Shown: positions 1-8,370 of the stretch, in pieces
Layout: each line of letters starts with the position of its first letter
How positions within the stretch are numbered: position 1 is the first letter of the stretch
Source of the DNA: an uncultured Desulfobacter sp.
GTDB taxonomy: Bacteria; Desulfobacterota; Desulfobacteria; Desulfobacterales; Desulfobacteraceae
Assembly: GCF_963666675.1 (NCBI RefSeq)
Contig: NZ_OY762929.1
Location: 5,552,001 to 5,616,000, forward strand
Direction: 5' to 3'
Length of the DNA: 64,000 nucleotides
Notes under the pieces: generated by a model
Database searches by the model: none
Seen by the model: the letters and a program-made list of their open reading frames with translations, nothing else
Told to the model about the DNA's origin: nothing
Made by a program: the position numbers and the translations under genes

Positions 1-423
1 GAGGCGTTCTCCCGAAAGGTCTATGGTTCGTCGCCCCCCTTGATCTGTTAAGGAGGCAAACCATTTTTCCCGGCCAAGATCCGTATCATTCAGGTATTTA
101 TTGGGATGGTAGATGATCGCCCCACTGCGGTCCACGATAAACACATACCCTTGATTTCCGATGGTGATATTTTGGATACGGGCCGTTGCATCCTGTTTTG
201 CCTTGGCAATGCTTGCCGGAATACTTTCCAGGCCGTAGTCATGGAGCACTTTTTCCTGCTCCCGGGCAACCTCCATGGCCATATTCAGGCGTGTGGAAAG
301 CCAGGCATCCCCAAGATCAAAAAGGGCGGTCCGGGAAAAATGGTAGGTGATCGCAATGGTTGCCGCCAGAAAACAACAGATAAGCGGGAGGGTGGGAAGC
401 AGAATTTTGGTATAGGTTTTCAT
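1..423 (-). CDS. Membrane sensor protein, N-terminal part (Cache-type sensor; 3' end outside window)
   Basis: Reading the minus strand from the ATG at 423 gives an open frame to the window edge with no stop (141 codons). It starts MKTYTKILLPTLPLICCFLA, a signal-anchor or first membrane segment at about residues 5-28. A periplasmic-looking region follows with GNQGYVFIVDRSGAIIYHPN, the hallmark of a Cache/dCache ligand-binding domain. Such domains head histidine kinases, diguanylate cyclases and chemoreceptors; the output domain lies outside the window, so the class cannot be decided. It is transcribed divergently from the DUF2868 gene. No strong ribosome binding site is visible before the ATG. 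Confidence 0.7.
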   Translation of the reverse strand, partial: MKTYTKILLPTLPLICCFLAATIAITYHFSRTALFDLGDAWLSTRLNMAMEVAREQEKVLHDYGLESIPASIAKAKQDATARIQNITIGNQGYVFIVDRSGAIIYHPNKYLNDTDLGREKWFASLTDQGGRRTIDLSGERL

Positions 424-778
424 GTCAAGGCGATTGTCTGCGTCCCCAAGCCGATGTGGTTCATAGTAAATTTAAATATGATATATGTCATATTATCCTT
501 TCGCCCGATTTTTTGCCGTTTGCGAATAAATCACTATACACAAAAGCGAAGGGAAAATAAATTTTTCAATGTGCCATGACAGGTCAACAAAACACGACGG
601 CCTGTCACAGACATATGATAGTCAAGGCCCATGGGTTTTATGGTTGAATGTTCAAAATCCGAAAAAATGTTATGGATCATTAACCGGGGCCAGGAATTGT
701 TTTGCCGGGCCTTTTTTAAACGTATGTATCATTCCTTTCAAATATTGTGAAAATTACGGCAATTTGTTAAAAACGACT
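424..778. other. Divergent intergenic region, no gene seen
   Basis: This AT-rich gap of 355 bases separates the leftward sensor gene from the rightward DUF2868 gene. An open frame runs through it from 569 in frame with the DUF2868 gene, but its residues look like translated spacer, so I start that gene at 779. Promoters for both genes are expected here; I could not pick out a convincing pair of -35/-10 boxes. Confidence 0.4.
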
Positions 779-2533
779 ATGATTTTACCGCTTAAAGATA
801 TTATTGATCTCGACTTCCTCCTGGGGCTGGACGAGGGCCGGGAAACAGTCGATAACAACGCCATATCAGCCCGGGACAGGGAGATTTTCCGCCGGATTAA
901 AGATGGCGACCGCCTGGATGATGCTGGACTGATTGCCGGATGGCTGGAACACCGGCGCGGGTTGTTTGTTCAAGAAACCGGCAAGGGCGGTTCCGGGGCA
1001 AAGCTTCCCGGTGGGTTGTTTGATTCTTTTTACCTCTGGATCACCAAGTGGGTGTTTGCCTGCGGACTGGCCGCCGGAGGGTTGTGCGCCTATTCATTTC
1101 TGGCTTACCATGGCAGCCGGCCTGTGAACGTGACCCTGTTCGTGGCTGTGTTTATCCTATTCCCGGCCCTGCTTTGCCTGGCGGCGGCAGTGGTTGGGCT
1201 CCATCAATTCCGCGCCGGTCCTGCCGGGTCGGGATGGACCGGTACGCTGCACCGACTCTCCATGCGCCTGTTCATTGATAAATTCATGGGACGGCTGCAA
1301 AAGTGGGCCGGACCGGTTCAAACGCATTTTCCTCAGTTTTCAAAAGATGCCGGTGACCTGCTGCATCTGGATACCCGTTCCTTTCGAAGTATCTTATTCT
1401 GGCCGGTGTTTATTACGCTCTCTTTGGGCGCACTGGGATTTTCAGCCGGCGCGCTTGGCGGCACGTTTTTCAGGATTATGGTTACGGATCTGGCCTTTGG
1501 GTGGCAATCCACGCTGCTGACGTCCGGAGAGAGCGTGCATCGCCTGGTCACCTGGATGGCATCGCCCTGGGCCTGGGCCTTGCCTGATATTTTTGTACCG
1601 TCCCTTGAACAGGTTGAAGGCAGCCGGATTATTCTCAAGGAAGGCATTGCCGGACTGGCCAGCGAACATCTGGCGGCCTGGTGGCCGTTTTTATGTATGG
1701 GAATGCTGGTATACGGCCTTTTTCCCCGCATGGTGTTGGTGGGGTTGGGACGCACGGCCAGGACCATTGCCCTTGCCCGGTTTGACTTGTCCCGACCCGG
1801 GTACCAACGTCTACTCATGCGAATGCGCTCCCCCCGCATGGGTATGGACATTAAAGAGACCGGGGGCTCCCGGGCAAAATTCAGAGCACCGTTACCCAGG
1901 CCGGAGCCCGAACCGGTGCAGGAAAAAGTTGAAAAGCCGGTGGTGATGCCCAAGCCCGATACGATTGTAAAGCCACCACCGGTGCCGGAGCCTCAACCAA
2001 AGCCGAAACCGAAACCAGCCCCGGAACCCGTGTCTGAACCACAGCCGAAACCGGAACCTAAACCTGAGCCGGAACCCCGTCCCCCGGTTGTATCTGATAC
2101 CCCCGTGGTAAAAGAAAAAACCCCGGGCGCACTTGTGCTTGGATCGGCCAGGGGCCTTGGGGAAAATGATGTGGAACAGATCCGGACCGGCCTGGCGCAG
2201 CAGTTTGGCCTCCATGTCGCCGCAATCGTCGGCATTCATTTTGATTATGATGAAGACCGGGACCAGATCGCAGCCAACCTTCAGAATTTAGGCCAGGGGC
2301 CTTTGATTATACTCCAGGAAGTCTGGCAGCCGCCCATCCGGGGTCTGCTCTATTATTTTGTTCAACTCCGTGAAACGTTTTCTGATCGCCCTATATGGAT
2401 TGTCATGATCCAGACAATGGAGCAGGCAGAAAAAGATGTGGCACCTTCGGATGTGAATTTCCAGGTATGGAAGAGTGCCGTCAATCAGCTCAACGATCCC
2501 CAGATCGTCATTGAAAGGTGGGTGGCCCCATGA
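779..2533 (+). CDS. DUF2868-type membrane protein
   Basis: A 584-residue protein starting MILPLKDIIDLDFLLGLDEG. The frame is open 70 codons further upstream, but that part is not protein-like. Membrane segments lie in the first half and centre (near WVFACGLAAGGLCAYSFLAY, a second segment rich in L and A, and further pairs around 220-330). A long linker rich in proline, lysine and glutamate (PKPKPKPAPEP type) follows at roughly residues 380-445, then a C-terminal globular domain of about 130 residues. This resembles DUF2868 proteins, which commonly sit next to a DUF3482 GTPase, as here. Its stop overlaps the start of the GTPase gene, so the two are probably translationally coupled. Function is unknown; the pair is plausibly a membrane GTPase system. 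Confidence 0.6.
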   Translation: MILPLKDIIDLDFLLGLDEGRETVDNNAISARDREIFRRIKDGDRLDDAGLIAGWLEHRRGLFVQETGKGGSGAKLPGGLFDSFYLWITKWVFACGLAAGGLCAYSFLAYHGSRPVNVTLFVAVFILFPALLCLAAAVVGLHQFRAGPAGSGWTGTLHRLSMRLFIDKFMGRLQKWAGPVQTHFPQFSKDAGDLLHLDTRSFRSILFWPVFITLSLGALGFSAGALGGTFFRIMVTDLAFGWQSTLLTSGESVHRLVTWMASPWAWALPDIFVPSLEQVEGSRIILKEGIAGLASEHLAAWWPFLCMGMLVYGLFPRMVLVGLGRTARTIALARFDLSRPGYQRLLMRMRSPRMGMDIKETGGSRAKFRAPLPRPEPEPVQEKVEKPVVMPKPDTIVKPPPVPEPQPKPKPKPAPEPVSEPQPKPEPKPEPEPRPPVVSDTPVVKEKTPGALVLGSARGLGENDVEQIRTGLAQQFGLHVAAIVGIHFDYDEDRDQIAANLQNLGQGPLIILQEVWQPPIRGLLYYFVQLRETFSDRPIWIVMIQTMEQAEKDVAPSDVNFQVWKSAVNQLNDPQIVIERWVAP

Positions 2534-3933
2534 TGAAATTACCTGAGTTTGCCGTTCTGGGACACCCCAACGAGGGAAAGTCCTCGGTGGTGTCCACCCT
2601 GACCGAAGACGACCGCATCCAGGTCAGTCCGGTGCCTGGTGAGACAAGGGTTTCCAAGTCATATTCCGTGACGCTGGATGGCAAAGAGATCATCCGGTTT
2701 GTGGATACCCCGGGGTTCCAGGTGCCCCGGCAGACCCTCTCCTGGTTCAAAAAGAATCCCGGACCGGACATGGTGGCGCAGTTCATTGCCGACCATGAAA
2801 ACGACCCGTTTTTTGCCGATGAATGCGAACTGTTAACACCGGTGGCCAACGGAGCCGGTATTATCTATGTGGTGGACGGTTCCCGGCCCATCCGGGAGGA
2901 TGATCTGGCTGAGATGGAGATCCTTCGGCTCACAGGGCGGCCCAGGATGGCGATCATCAATTCAAAATCCGAGACCCGGGATAATACGGCCGTATGGAAA
3001 GAGGAGTTCCGAAAATTTTTTAATGTGGTCCGGGTGTTTAATTCCAACCAGGCCGATTTTTATGAGCGCATCCGGCTTCTGGAGAGCCTTAAAGCCATTG
3101 ATCAGGATATTGAACCGTTGATGGAAAATGTAATCCAGGCCTTTAATATGGAGTGGGAAAAGCGCAACCGCATGGCCTGTGCCTATATTGTCCACGCCCT
3201 GGAACAGAATTTGACTTTTTCTTTGTCCCGCAGGCTGAAAGCAGACATGGATCCCGTGACGCTCAAGGAAGATCTGACCCGGGAATACCAGGAAAAGATC
3301 CGGAACATTGAAAACAAAATGTTCGGCCACATCCGGTCATTGTTCCGCCACCATCTCTATGATTATCCATTGCCAGCCTGTTCCATTCTCAGGCATGATC
3401 TGTTCTCCGAGCAGACCTGGGAGATGCTGGGACTGACCCGGGCCCAGGCCGCCACGGCAGGTGCCGTGCTGGGCGGTACCCTTGGGGTGGTATTGGATAC
3501 GGCCGCCGCCGGGCTGACCTTTGGCATTTTTACGGCCATTGGGTCTGCCCTGGGCGCAGGCTCTGCCTTTATGGGTATCCGGCGCCTGGCCGGTGCAGCC
3601 TCGGGACTGGGCGGAGACCGGATCCAGGTAGGTCCCAATGAAAACATTCAGTTTTTGTATATTCTTCTGGACCGGGCATTGCTCTACTACACCCATATGA
3701 GCCGACGCGCCCATGGCCGGCGCGATGTCCCTGAAACGGAATCCCAGGCCTCCAAGGGAGAAAAGGCGGGGATTTCCACACTCTTGACAACAAAACAGCA
3801 CCGGGTCTGCATGGAATTTTTTAAAGCCTGCCGAAAGAAAAGCGCAACATCCGGTACAAAGCCCTCACACGCCTTTAATCAGCTGGTGGCATCTTTGCTG
3901 GAAGATATCCTTCAAAGGCGAATCAATCCCTGA
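2530..3933 (+). CDS. Era-like GTPase with DUF3482 domain
   Basis: A GTP-binding protein of 467 residues. The G1 loop is near the N terminus (GHPNEGKSS), a G3 DTPG motif follows about 60 residues later, and a G4-like NSKSE replaces the usual NKxD. The C-terminal half has an alanine/glycine-rich hydrophobic stretch (AATAGAVLGG to GAGSAF), which could insert in or lie on a membrane. I chose the ATG at 2530, which overlaps the TGA of the upstream gene (ATGA); an in-frame GTG at 2518 is the alternative. The pairing with a DUF2868 membrane protein is a recurrent arrangement of unknown function. Confidence is high for GTPase and moderate for DUF3482. Confidence 0.8.
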   Translation: MMKLPEFAVLGHPNEGKSSVVSTLTEDDRIQVSPVPGETRVSKSYSVTLDGKEIIRFVDTPGFQVPRQTLSWFKKNPGPDMVAQFIADHENDPFFADECELLTPVANGAGIIYVVDGSRPIREDDLAEMEILRLTGRPRMAIINSKSETRDNTAVWKEEFRKFFNVVRVFNSNQADFYERIRLLESLKAIDQDIEPLMENVIQAFNMEWEKRNRMACAYIVHALEQNLTFSLSRRLKADMDPVTLKEDLTREYQEKIRNIENKMFGHIRSLFRHHLYDYPLPACSILRHDLFSEQTWEMLGLTRAQAATAGAVLGGTLGVVLDTAAAGLTFGIFTAIGSALGAGSAFMGIRRLAGAASGLGGDRIQVGPNENIQFLYILLDRALLYYTHMSRRAHGRRDVPETESQASKGEKAGISTLLTTKQHRVCMEFFKACRKKSATSGTKPSHAFNQLVASLLEDILQRRINP

Positions 3934-3994
3934 AAATACCCTAACAGGCCGGGAAAAAGAGGGGCTACATCACAGAGAATAGGCGTTAAAACCC

Positions 3995-4023
3995 TTGAAT
4001 TTCCAGGGCCGCCCTGGTATAAA
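3995..4023 (+). promoter_or_regulatory. Sigma70-type promoter of tRNA-Thr
   Basis: TTGAAT at 3995-4000 and TATAAA at 4018-4023 are separated by exactly 17 bases. The -10 box ends 14 bases before the first base of the mature tRNA-Thr, the usual geometry for a tRNA promoter. Confidence 0.65.
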
Positions 4024-4037
4024 TCAGGTCCAGTGGT

Positions 4038-4113
4038 GCCGGCGTAACTCAGTTGGTAGAGTATCTCACTCGTAATGAGAAAGCCCGCGGTTCGAATCCG
4101 CGCGCCGGCTCCA
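4038..4113 (+). tRNA. tRNA-Thr (CGT), intact
   Basis: A complete 76-nt cloverleaf. The acceptor GCCGGCG pairs with CGCCGGC, followed by T and an encoded CCA. The D arm is ACTC/GAGT, the anticodon arm TCTCA-CTCGTAA-TGAGA (anticodon CGT), and the T arm CGCGG-TTCGAAT-CCGCG. It is the integration target of element 1: its 3' part from the anticodon stem on is duplicated at 21579, so the left copy keeps an intact tRNA. Confidence 0.95.
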
Positions 4114-4121
4114 ATAAAATC
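4065..4121 (+). repeat. attL of element 1 (57-bp direct repeat)
   Basis: Identical to 21579-21635. It spans tRNA-Thr from the anticodon stem to CCA plus eight bases beyond. The sequences diverge immediately outside on both sides. Confidence 0.9.
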
Positions 4122-4204
4122 AAGGCTATCAAGCGTTTTTGGCATTCTGCTGAAAGCGCTTTTTTCTTTATTACTCTATTTTTTGATAAAAAAGGAGCGT
4201 AAAA

Positions 4205-4224
4205 TCCGCTCCATTTCCGCTCCA
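4205..4224 (+). promoter_or_regulatory. Putative integrase arm-type sites, left
   Basis: Two copies of TCCGCTCCA at 4205-4213 and 4216-4224 have an 11-bp period, with an inverted partial copy GGAGCG at 4194-4199. The right att region carries the same kind of tandem pair at 21523-21542, also 11 bp apart. This fits arm-type binding sites of the element's tyrosine integrase. The rest of 4122-4459 is AT-rich and shows no gene. Confidence 0.5.
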
Positions 4225-4459
4225 TTAATTTCGAATAAAATTGTTTCTTGGCTTTTGAGATCAGACACAATTTATAGTGTCTGATAATTATCAGAAATAA
4301 GTTCAATAATACCATGAATGTTCGCCTTTTTAGGTGTTCAAGCATAGACAAGGGTTTAATATATAAAATTTTTCTTGCATTTCGCTATCAGGGATGGATA
4401 GTCTCCAAGTAAATTAAATTTTTTCTTAAAATTATCCTATCGAAATAAGGAGTTACGCT

Positions 4460-4801
4460 ATGAACATTCAATTCCCCGAAATGATAACTAAATTACCTGA
4501 AATTGAGATGCCTGTAGAATCGGTAAAAGGTTATCTTATTCAAGGTCATACCAACCAGTCTGTCTTTTTTATTGTTTCATCTGGTACATATTTGCCTGAG
4601 CATTGTCATGCGGCCCAGTGGGGTGTAGTACTTGAAGGAGAATTTGAAATTATAATTGGTAACGAAAAAAAACTTTATAAAAAGGGAGACACCTATTTCG
4701 TTGCCGAAAATGTTATGCATGCTGGAAATTATATTACCGATGCAGTCACGTTTGATGTTTTTGATGACAAAAATAAATTTGCTATAAAGGAATCTATATA
4801 G
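4460..4801 (+). CDS. Small cupin-domain protein (cargo of element 1)
   Basis: A single-domain cupin of 113 residues. The metal-site motifs are recognisable: EHCHAAQWGVVLEGE (H, H and E of cupin motif 1) and the second motif around YFVAENVMHAGN. A good ribosome binding site (AAGGAG) precedes the ATG. The gene is AT-rich compared with the phage core and stands alone. Such cupins bind a metal and a small ligand; the substrate cannot be told. It follows attL as the first cargo gene. Confidence 0.75.
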   Translation: MNIQFPEMITKLPEIEMPVESVKGYLIQGHTNQSVFFIVSSGTYLPEHCHAAQWGVVLEGEFEIIIGNEKKLYKKGDTYFVAENVMHAGNYITDAVTFDVFDDKNKFAIKESI

Positions 4802-5281
4802 CATGACCATCATTGAACCGACTTCGTATTGGAGCCACAAGATATGGTATTGGGGTTTAAATCTGGAAACTAAGCCTTGATACCATTAAAGCTCACCTTG
4901 CCTTGACTCATCTTGAGTTGAAAAGAGTAGCGAATTTAATCAAAGCAATTTTCAATTTTTGATCTGGTTTTGTTATTTCTGTTAAAAAAATGCGGTGTGT
5001 TCAGGCCTACAATTCGCCTGTGGCCCCGAAGCCGCTAAAATAGATTTTTAGCAATTCTGAGAAAATCCCCTTTCATGATTTGTAAATTATCTTTAAAAAA
5101 AACTGGATTCAATAAGGAGTTACTGAACCTGATATTCTGACCTAATTTTCCAACACCCGGTGGTCCATCAGGTCTAAAACAGCAGTCTGGAGTGCCCGTG
5201 CCCGGGAATGTATACTTGATCTATTATTGATTGGGAGCTTGAAGCCCGAATTTGAGATTTTTCATATTAGTAACCGCCATT
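4802..5281. other. Intergenic stretch in cargo, no gene seen
   Basis: 480 bases between the cupin gene and the convergent end of the LysR gene. All frames are closed by stops or give short frames without protein character. I see no tRNA-like fold or clear terminator. A piece near 4868-4900 (GATACCATTAAAGCTCA) resembles one near 7305-7325, which may be remnants of one degraded sequence. Confidence 0.3.
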
Positions 5282-6160
5282 TTATAATTTATTTGTCGTA
5301 TGGAACGCCTCTTTTCTTCTCCGCTCAGGCAGGTACTCTAAAAATCGTTTAACAGCAAGAGACGTTGTTTTTTGATCTCTCATAGCAATACCAATTTTTC
5401 TAAAAGCGGGCACTTCAAGTTCTTTCGAGACAACTTGATACGGAATACGTTGTAATATTAATTCAGGTAAAATGCTTATGCCTAAACCGTTTTCCACCAT
5501 GGACATAATGGCATAGTCGTCCCATGTAGTGAACTGAACTTGGGGTGAAATGTGGTGTCTCTCAAAAATTTCCATCATATCTGAATTTGCCCCTTTTTCC
5601 AGCAACATAAAAGGGCTGTTCATTAACTCATTAATTGGAAATTTTTCACAGTCAGAAAATGGATGATCTTGTGGAAGGATTACCAATAAACGGTCGTTTT
5701 CTAAAAAGACGGTTTCTATATTCACTTTTGCCGGTAGCCTCAGAAATCCGAAGTCAACTCGTCCTTCCAAAATCCAGTTCTCAATTTCTGTATAATCACC
5801 AAGTAGAAGTTCAAAATGAATCTTTGGAAAGTCTTTTCGAAACAGTTTAATCATATTCGGCAACCAGTGCGTTGCTACGCTGGAAAATGTTCCGATTCGA
5901 ATCAAACCCGCCTGCATACCGTGTAGGTCTTCAACCTGCATCCTTAAAAGCTCATGCTCATTACAGATTCGCTTTAATTGAGGTAAGAGATTTAATCCAT
6001 CCGAGGTTAAACTCACACCGGAACGATTTCTTTCAAGAAGGCAAACCCCCCAGTCCATCTCTAAATCTTTAATCATACGGCTGATACCGGACTGGGTATA
6101 GTTCAGTGCAACGGCGGCTTTTGTAAAACTTCCGCATTCTACTGTTTTAATAAATGCCAT
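5282..6160 (-). CDS. LysR-family transcriptional regulator
   Basis: 292 residues from the ATG at 6160. The N-terminal winged HTH (AFIKTVECGSFTKAAVALNY, then TQSGISRMIKDLE and LLERNRSGVSLTSDG) and a C-terminal periplasmic-binding-like effector domain of about 200 residues are typical of the family. It is divergent from the EamA permease gene, the usual layout of a regulator and its target exporter. The reading frame continues upstream: GGAGG at 6184-6188 lies just before an in-frame ACG (6176-6178) followed by NIQKYMAF, the ordinary LysR start context. The ancestral start may therefore have been at 6178. Confidence 0.85.
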   Translation of the reverse strand: MAFIKTVECGSFTKAAVALNYTQSGISRMIKDLEMDWGVCLLERNRSGVSLTSDGLNLLPQLKRICNEHELLRMQVEDLHGMQAGLIRIGTFSSVATHWLPNMIKLFRKDFPKIHFELLLGDYTEIENWILEGRVDFGFLRLPAKVNIETVFLENDRLLVILPQDHPFSDCEKFPINELMNSPFMLLEKGANSDMMEIFERHHISPQVQFTTWDDYAIMSMVENGLGISILPELILQRIPYQVVSKELEVPAFRKIGIAMRDQKTTSLAVKRFLEYLPERRRKEAFHTTNKL

Positions 6161-6200
6161 ATATTTTTGTATGTTCGTGGCCGCCTCCTATATATCTGAT

Positions 6201-6223
6201 TTTATCATGAAGATCATGATAAA
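6201..6223. promoter_or_regulatory. Perfect inverted repeat, putative LysR operator
   Basis: TTTATCATGA (6201-6210) and TCATGATAAA (6214-6223) are perfect 10-bp arms around AGA. It sits in the divergent LysR/EamA intergenic region, about 40 bp upstream of the LysR ATG, and is the likely binding site of the LysR product controlling both genes. Confidence 0.6.
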
Positions 6224-6339
6224 CATTTGGATTTATCATTCATAAGGCATGGTATAGGATTGCAGTTAGAAATCCAAGTATGTAATGAAAAAGATATATA
6301 AAAATTATGATTACAAACGTGTAATGAAGCGGAGGTATA

Positions 6340-7206
6340 ATGAAAAACGCATATTTCAAGTATATAACGGCACTGCTTTTGTTCGGATTAAACGGAATTG
6401 TTGCAAGCCATATTTCATTAAGCAGTTATGAGATAGTATTTACGAGAACAATGATCGGTAGTCTGTTTTTGATCCTGGTATTTGTTTTTTCCAAACAGAA
6501 GCTGCAATTAGGGCGAAGTAAATCACACTCTCTTTTTTTGTTTATCTCAGGTGTGGCAATGGGGACAAGCTGGATGTTTTTGTATGAGGCATATTACCAA
6601 ATCGGAGTAAGTATTGCGACACTCGCTTATTATTGCGGCCCTGTAATCGTTATGCTCATTTCTCCGCTTGTTTTCATGGAAAAAATGACAAGCGCAAAAC
6701 TACTTGGATTTTTTGTGGTGATAATCGGGATGCTTTGTGTAAATGGATATGCTTTATCAAATGGCAGTGTTTCTTGGGGATTGGTTTGTGGGTTATCATC
6801 GGCAATCATGTATGCCTTTATGGTGATCTTTAATAAAAAGGCTGTGAGTATAAAAGGTCTTGAAAATCCAATGTGCCAACTTATCGTAAGCTTTTTGACA
6901 GTTGCCGTTTTTCTTGGTTTGAAACAGGGATTTTCAATCAGCAATATTCACGAAAATCTGGTGCCTATACTAATATTAGGTATTTTAAACACAGGCATCG
7001 GCTGCTATTTCTATTTTTCTTCCATCGGTAATTTGTCCGGCCAGAGTGTTGCAATTTGCGGATATCTTGAGCCGCTTTCAGCATTGTTCTTTTCAACTGT
7101 ACTTCTTGGAGAAAAATTAAAGCTCGTACAAATAGTTGGAGCCGTTTTAATTTTAGGCGGTGCAGCTTTCGGAGAATTATTTCGTAAAAACACAGAGATG
7201 GATTAG
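6340..7206 (+). CDS. EamA/DMT-family permease
   Basis: 288 residues with about ten hydrophobic segments in two internal halves, the layout of EamA (drug/metabolite transporter) exporters. The second half contains LSGQSVAICGYLEPLSALFF, the typical conserved region before the last helices. A strong GGAGG lies 6 bases before the ATG. It is divergent from the LysR gene and probably under its control; it likely exports a small metabolite or amino acid that I cannot name. Low GC and the style of the pair suggest transfer from a low-GC donor. Confidence 0.85.
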   Translation: MKNAYFKYITALLLFGLNGIVASHISLSSYEIVFTRTMIGSLFLILVFVFSKQKLQLGRSKSHSLFLFISGVAMGTSWMFLYEAYYQIGVSIATLAYYCGPVIVMLISPLVFMEKMTSAKLLGFFVVIIGMLCVNGYALSNGSVSWGLVCGLSSAIMYAFMVIFNKKAVSIKGLENPMCQLIVSFLTVAVFLGLKQGFSISNIHENLVPILILGILNTGIGCYFYFSSIGNLSGQSVAICGYLEPLSALFFSTVLLGEKLKLVQIVGAVLILGGAAFGELFRKNTEMD

Positions 7207-7593
7207 AAAAATAAAAACGACACTTATGTCTATGACCCGTCGCTATTGATCAAATTTTCGGTACCACAATATCTGGTGGATAGCTTCGAATTGAAAAATC
7301 TGAGCCCTGATACCATCAATGCTCAGTCTCTGAAAAATCGAATTGGTAGGAATCGTGTCCTGGGGAATAAATGTTATATTGTGGACCTTGGTCTTATCCA
7401 GTGAACCTAAATATCGTGCTTATAAAGCGCATCTATAGAATAAAAATTGTAACCGATTCCAGATGATGATAATTAATTCATCATTGAAGTTTTGAAAAAT
7501 TATGCCGGATCTGGATATCCTTACTTTTCGGGTGTTATCCCGTTAGATAAGCGAGTATGAAAGATAAACAGAAACCACACAATTACTTGTTAT
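7207..7593. other. Intergenic stretch with possible degraded coding remnant
   Basis: 387 bases. Near 7250-7345 the plus strand reads VPQYLVDSFELKNLSPDTINAQ-like sequence in an otherwise stop-rich region, suggesting a decayed gene. At 7542-7548 GTTAGAT matches the GTTRRRY consensus of an integron recombination core and may be the left edge of the cassette described next. Confidence 0.3.
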
Positions 7594-7617
7594 GTGAGGC
7601 AAAATAAAGATAACGAC

Positions 7618-7977
7618 ATGATCTTGGGTGATATTTTAATAGCAAAAAAAACAGCAAATAAAGAAGTTAAATCTGTTCTTTGTTCAGTATGCTCATGTGA
7701 AGATTTAATAGTTATCAATGATTTAGAAGAATGTATTGACTTATCAAAAAATTCTAAATGGGTTGTATTGTATACAGTAGAAAGTAGGCGATTTCCTTGC
7801 AAAATCAGCCCAGATGGATTCGATATTCATTCATTAAAACGATTTGATTTAGCAAAATCCTTTGGGGTCGAAATAGCTTGGAGTTCTGATAATGATCCCA
7901 ATCCATATAAATGGCATATTGTTTATCCAAATGGCATAGAGCAAACTGAGTTTCTTGAAGATGAAGACATAATGTAA
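7618..7977 (+). CDS. Hypothetical protein, possible integron-cassette gene
   Basis: An unrecognised protein of 119 residues from the ATG at 7618 (127 if a GTG at 7594 is used). It has a Cys pair (CSVCSCED) in the first quarter and an acidic C terminus (FLEDEDIM). No membrane segment or signal peptide is seen. A tiny frame (7557-7607) precedes it. It lies between a GTTAGAT core (7542) and the attC-like site at 8053-8120, the geometry of a one-gene integron cassette. Function unknown. Confidence 0.6.
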   Translation: MILGDILIAKKTANKEVKSVLCSVCSCEDLIVINDLEECIDLSKNSKWVVLYTVESRRFPCKISPDGFDIHSLKRFDLAKSFGVEIAWSSDNDPNPYKWHIVYPNGIEQTEFLEDEDIM

Positions 7978-8052
7978 AGAATAAACGATAACCAAACGGC
8001 TTTGCAGAAAACTATTAGAAATAGTGTAATACGAGCAAATGAAACTACAAGT

Positions 8053-8120
8053 ACATAACAAAGTGCTGCTAGGGACAAACCTACGCTGCGCTTCGGTTTG
8101 CCCCAGAGCACGGCGTTAAA
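8053..8120 (+). repeat. attC-like recombination site
   Basis: It begins ATAACA and ends GGCGTTA, the outer cores of an attC site. Between them GTGCTGCTAGGGACAAAC can pair with GTTTGCCCCAGAGCAC, leaving a few unpaired bases on one side, as in folded attC sites. The terminal loop is CTACGCTGCGCTTCG. The site follows the 3' end of a small lone gene. No integron integrase is in the window. Confidence 0.6.
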
Positions 8121-8370
8121 GTTGCAAAGTTTTAGAGATTTTGAGGAATCGAAAACCCCACAATCTGTCTATTTAAGCTCGCTTTTCGGGGAGCGATGCT
8201 GGGTACAACATCTTGTACCTCTTCTCTATTCTGTCGAGGGCGGATAATAATATATAAAATTTATTATTGCGTTTCTTTGCCCGTGGTGGTTAATTTTTAA
8301 TTAAATTGATTTTAAAAAGGAATTATCTATAACCGTATAAGATTTCAGTTATTTCGTTGGATAAGTGTAC

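Noticed and set aside
106..579. 157-codon plus-strand frame at the window start
   Set aside because: The minus strand encodes a clear Cache sensor here; the plus frame is its shadow.
1333..1953. 206-codon minus-strand frame over the DUF2868 gene
   Set aside because: Shadow of a GC-rich gene with membrane segments and a proline-rich linker; no protein-like features of its own.
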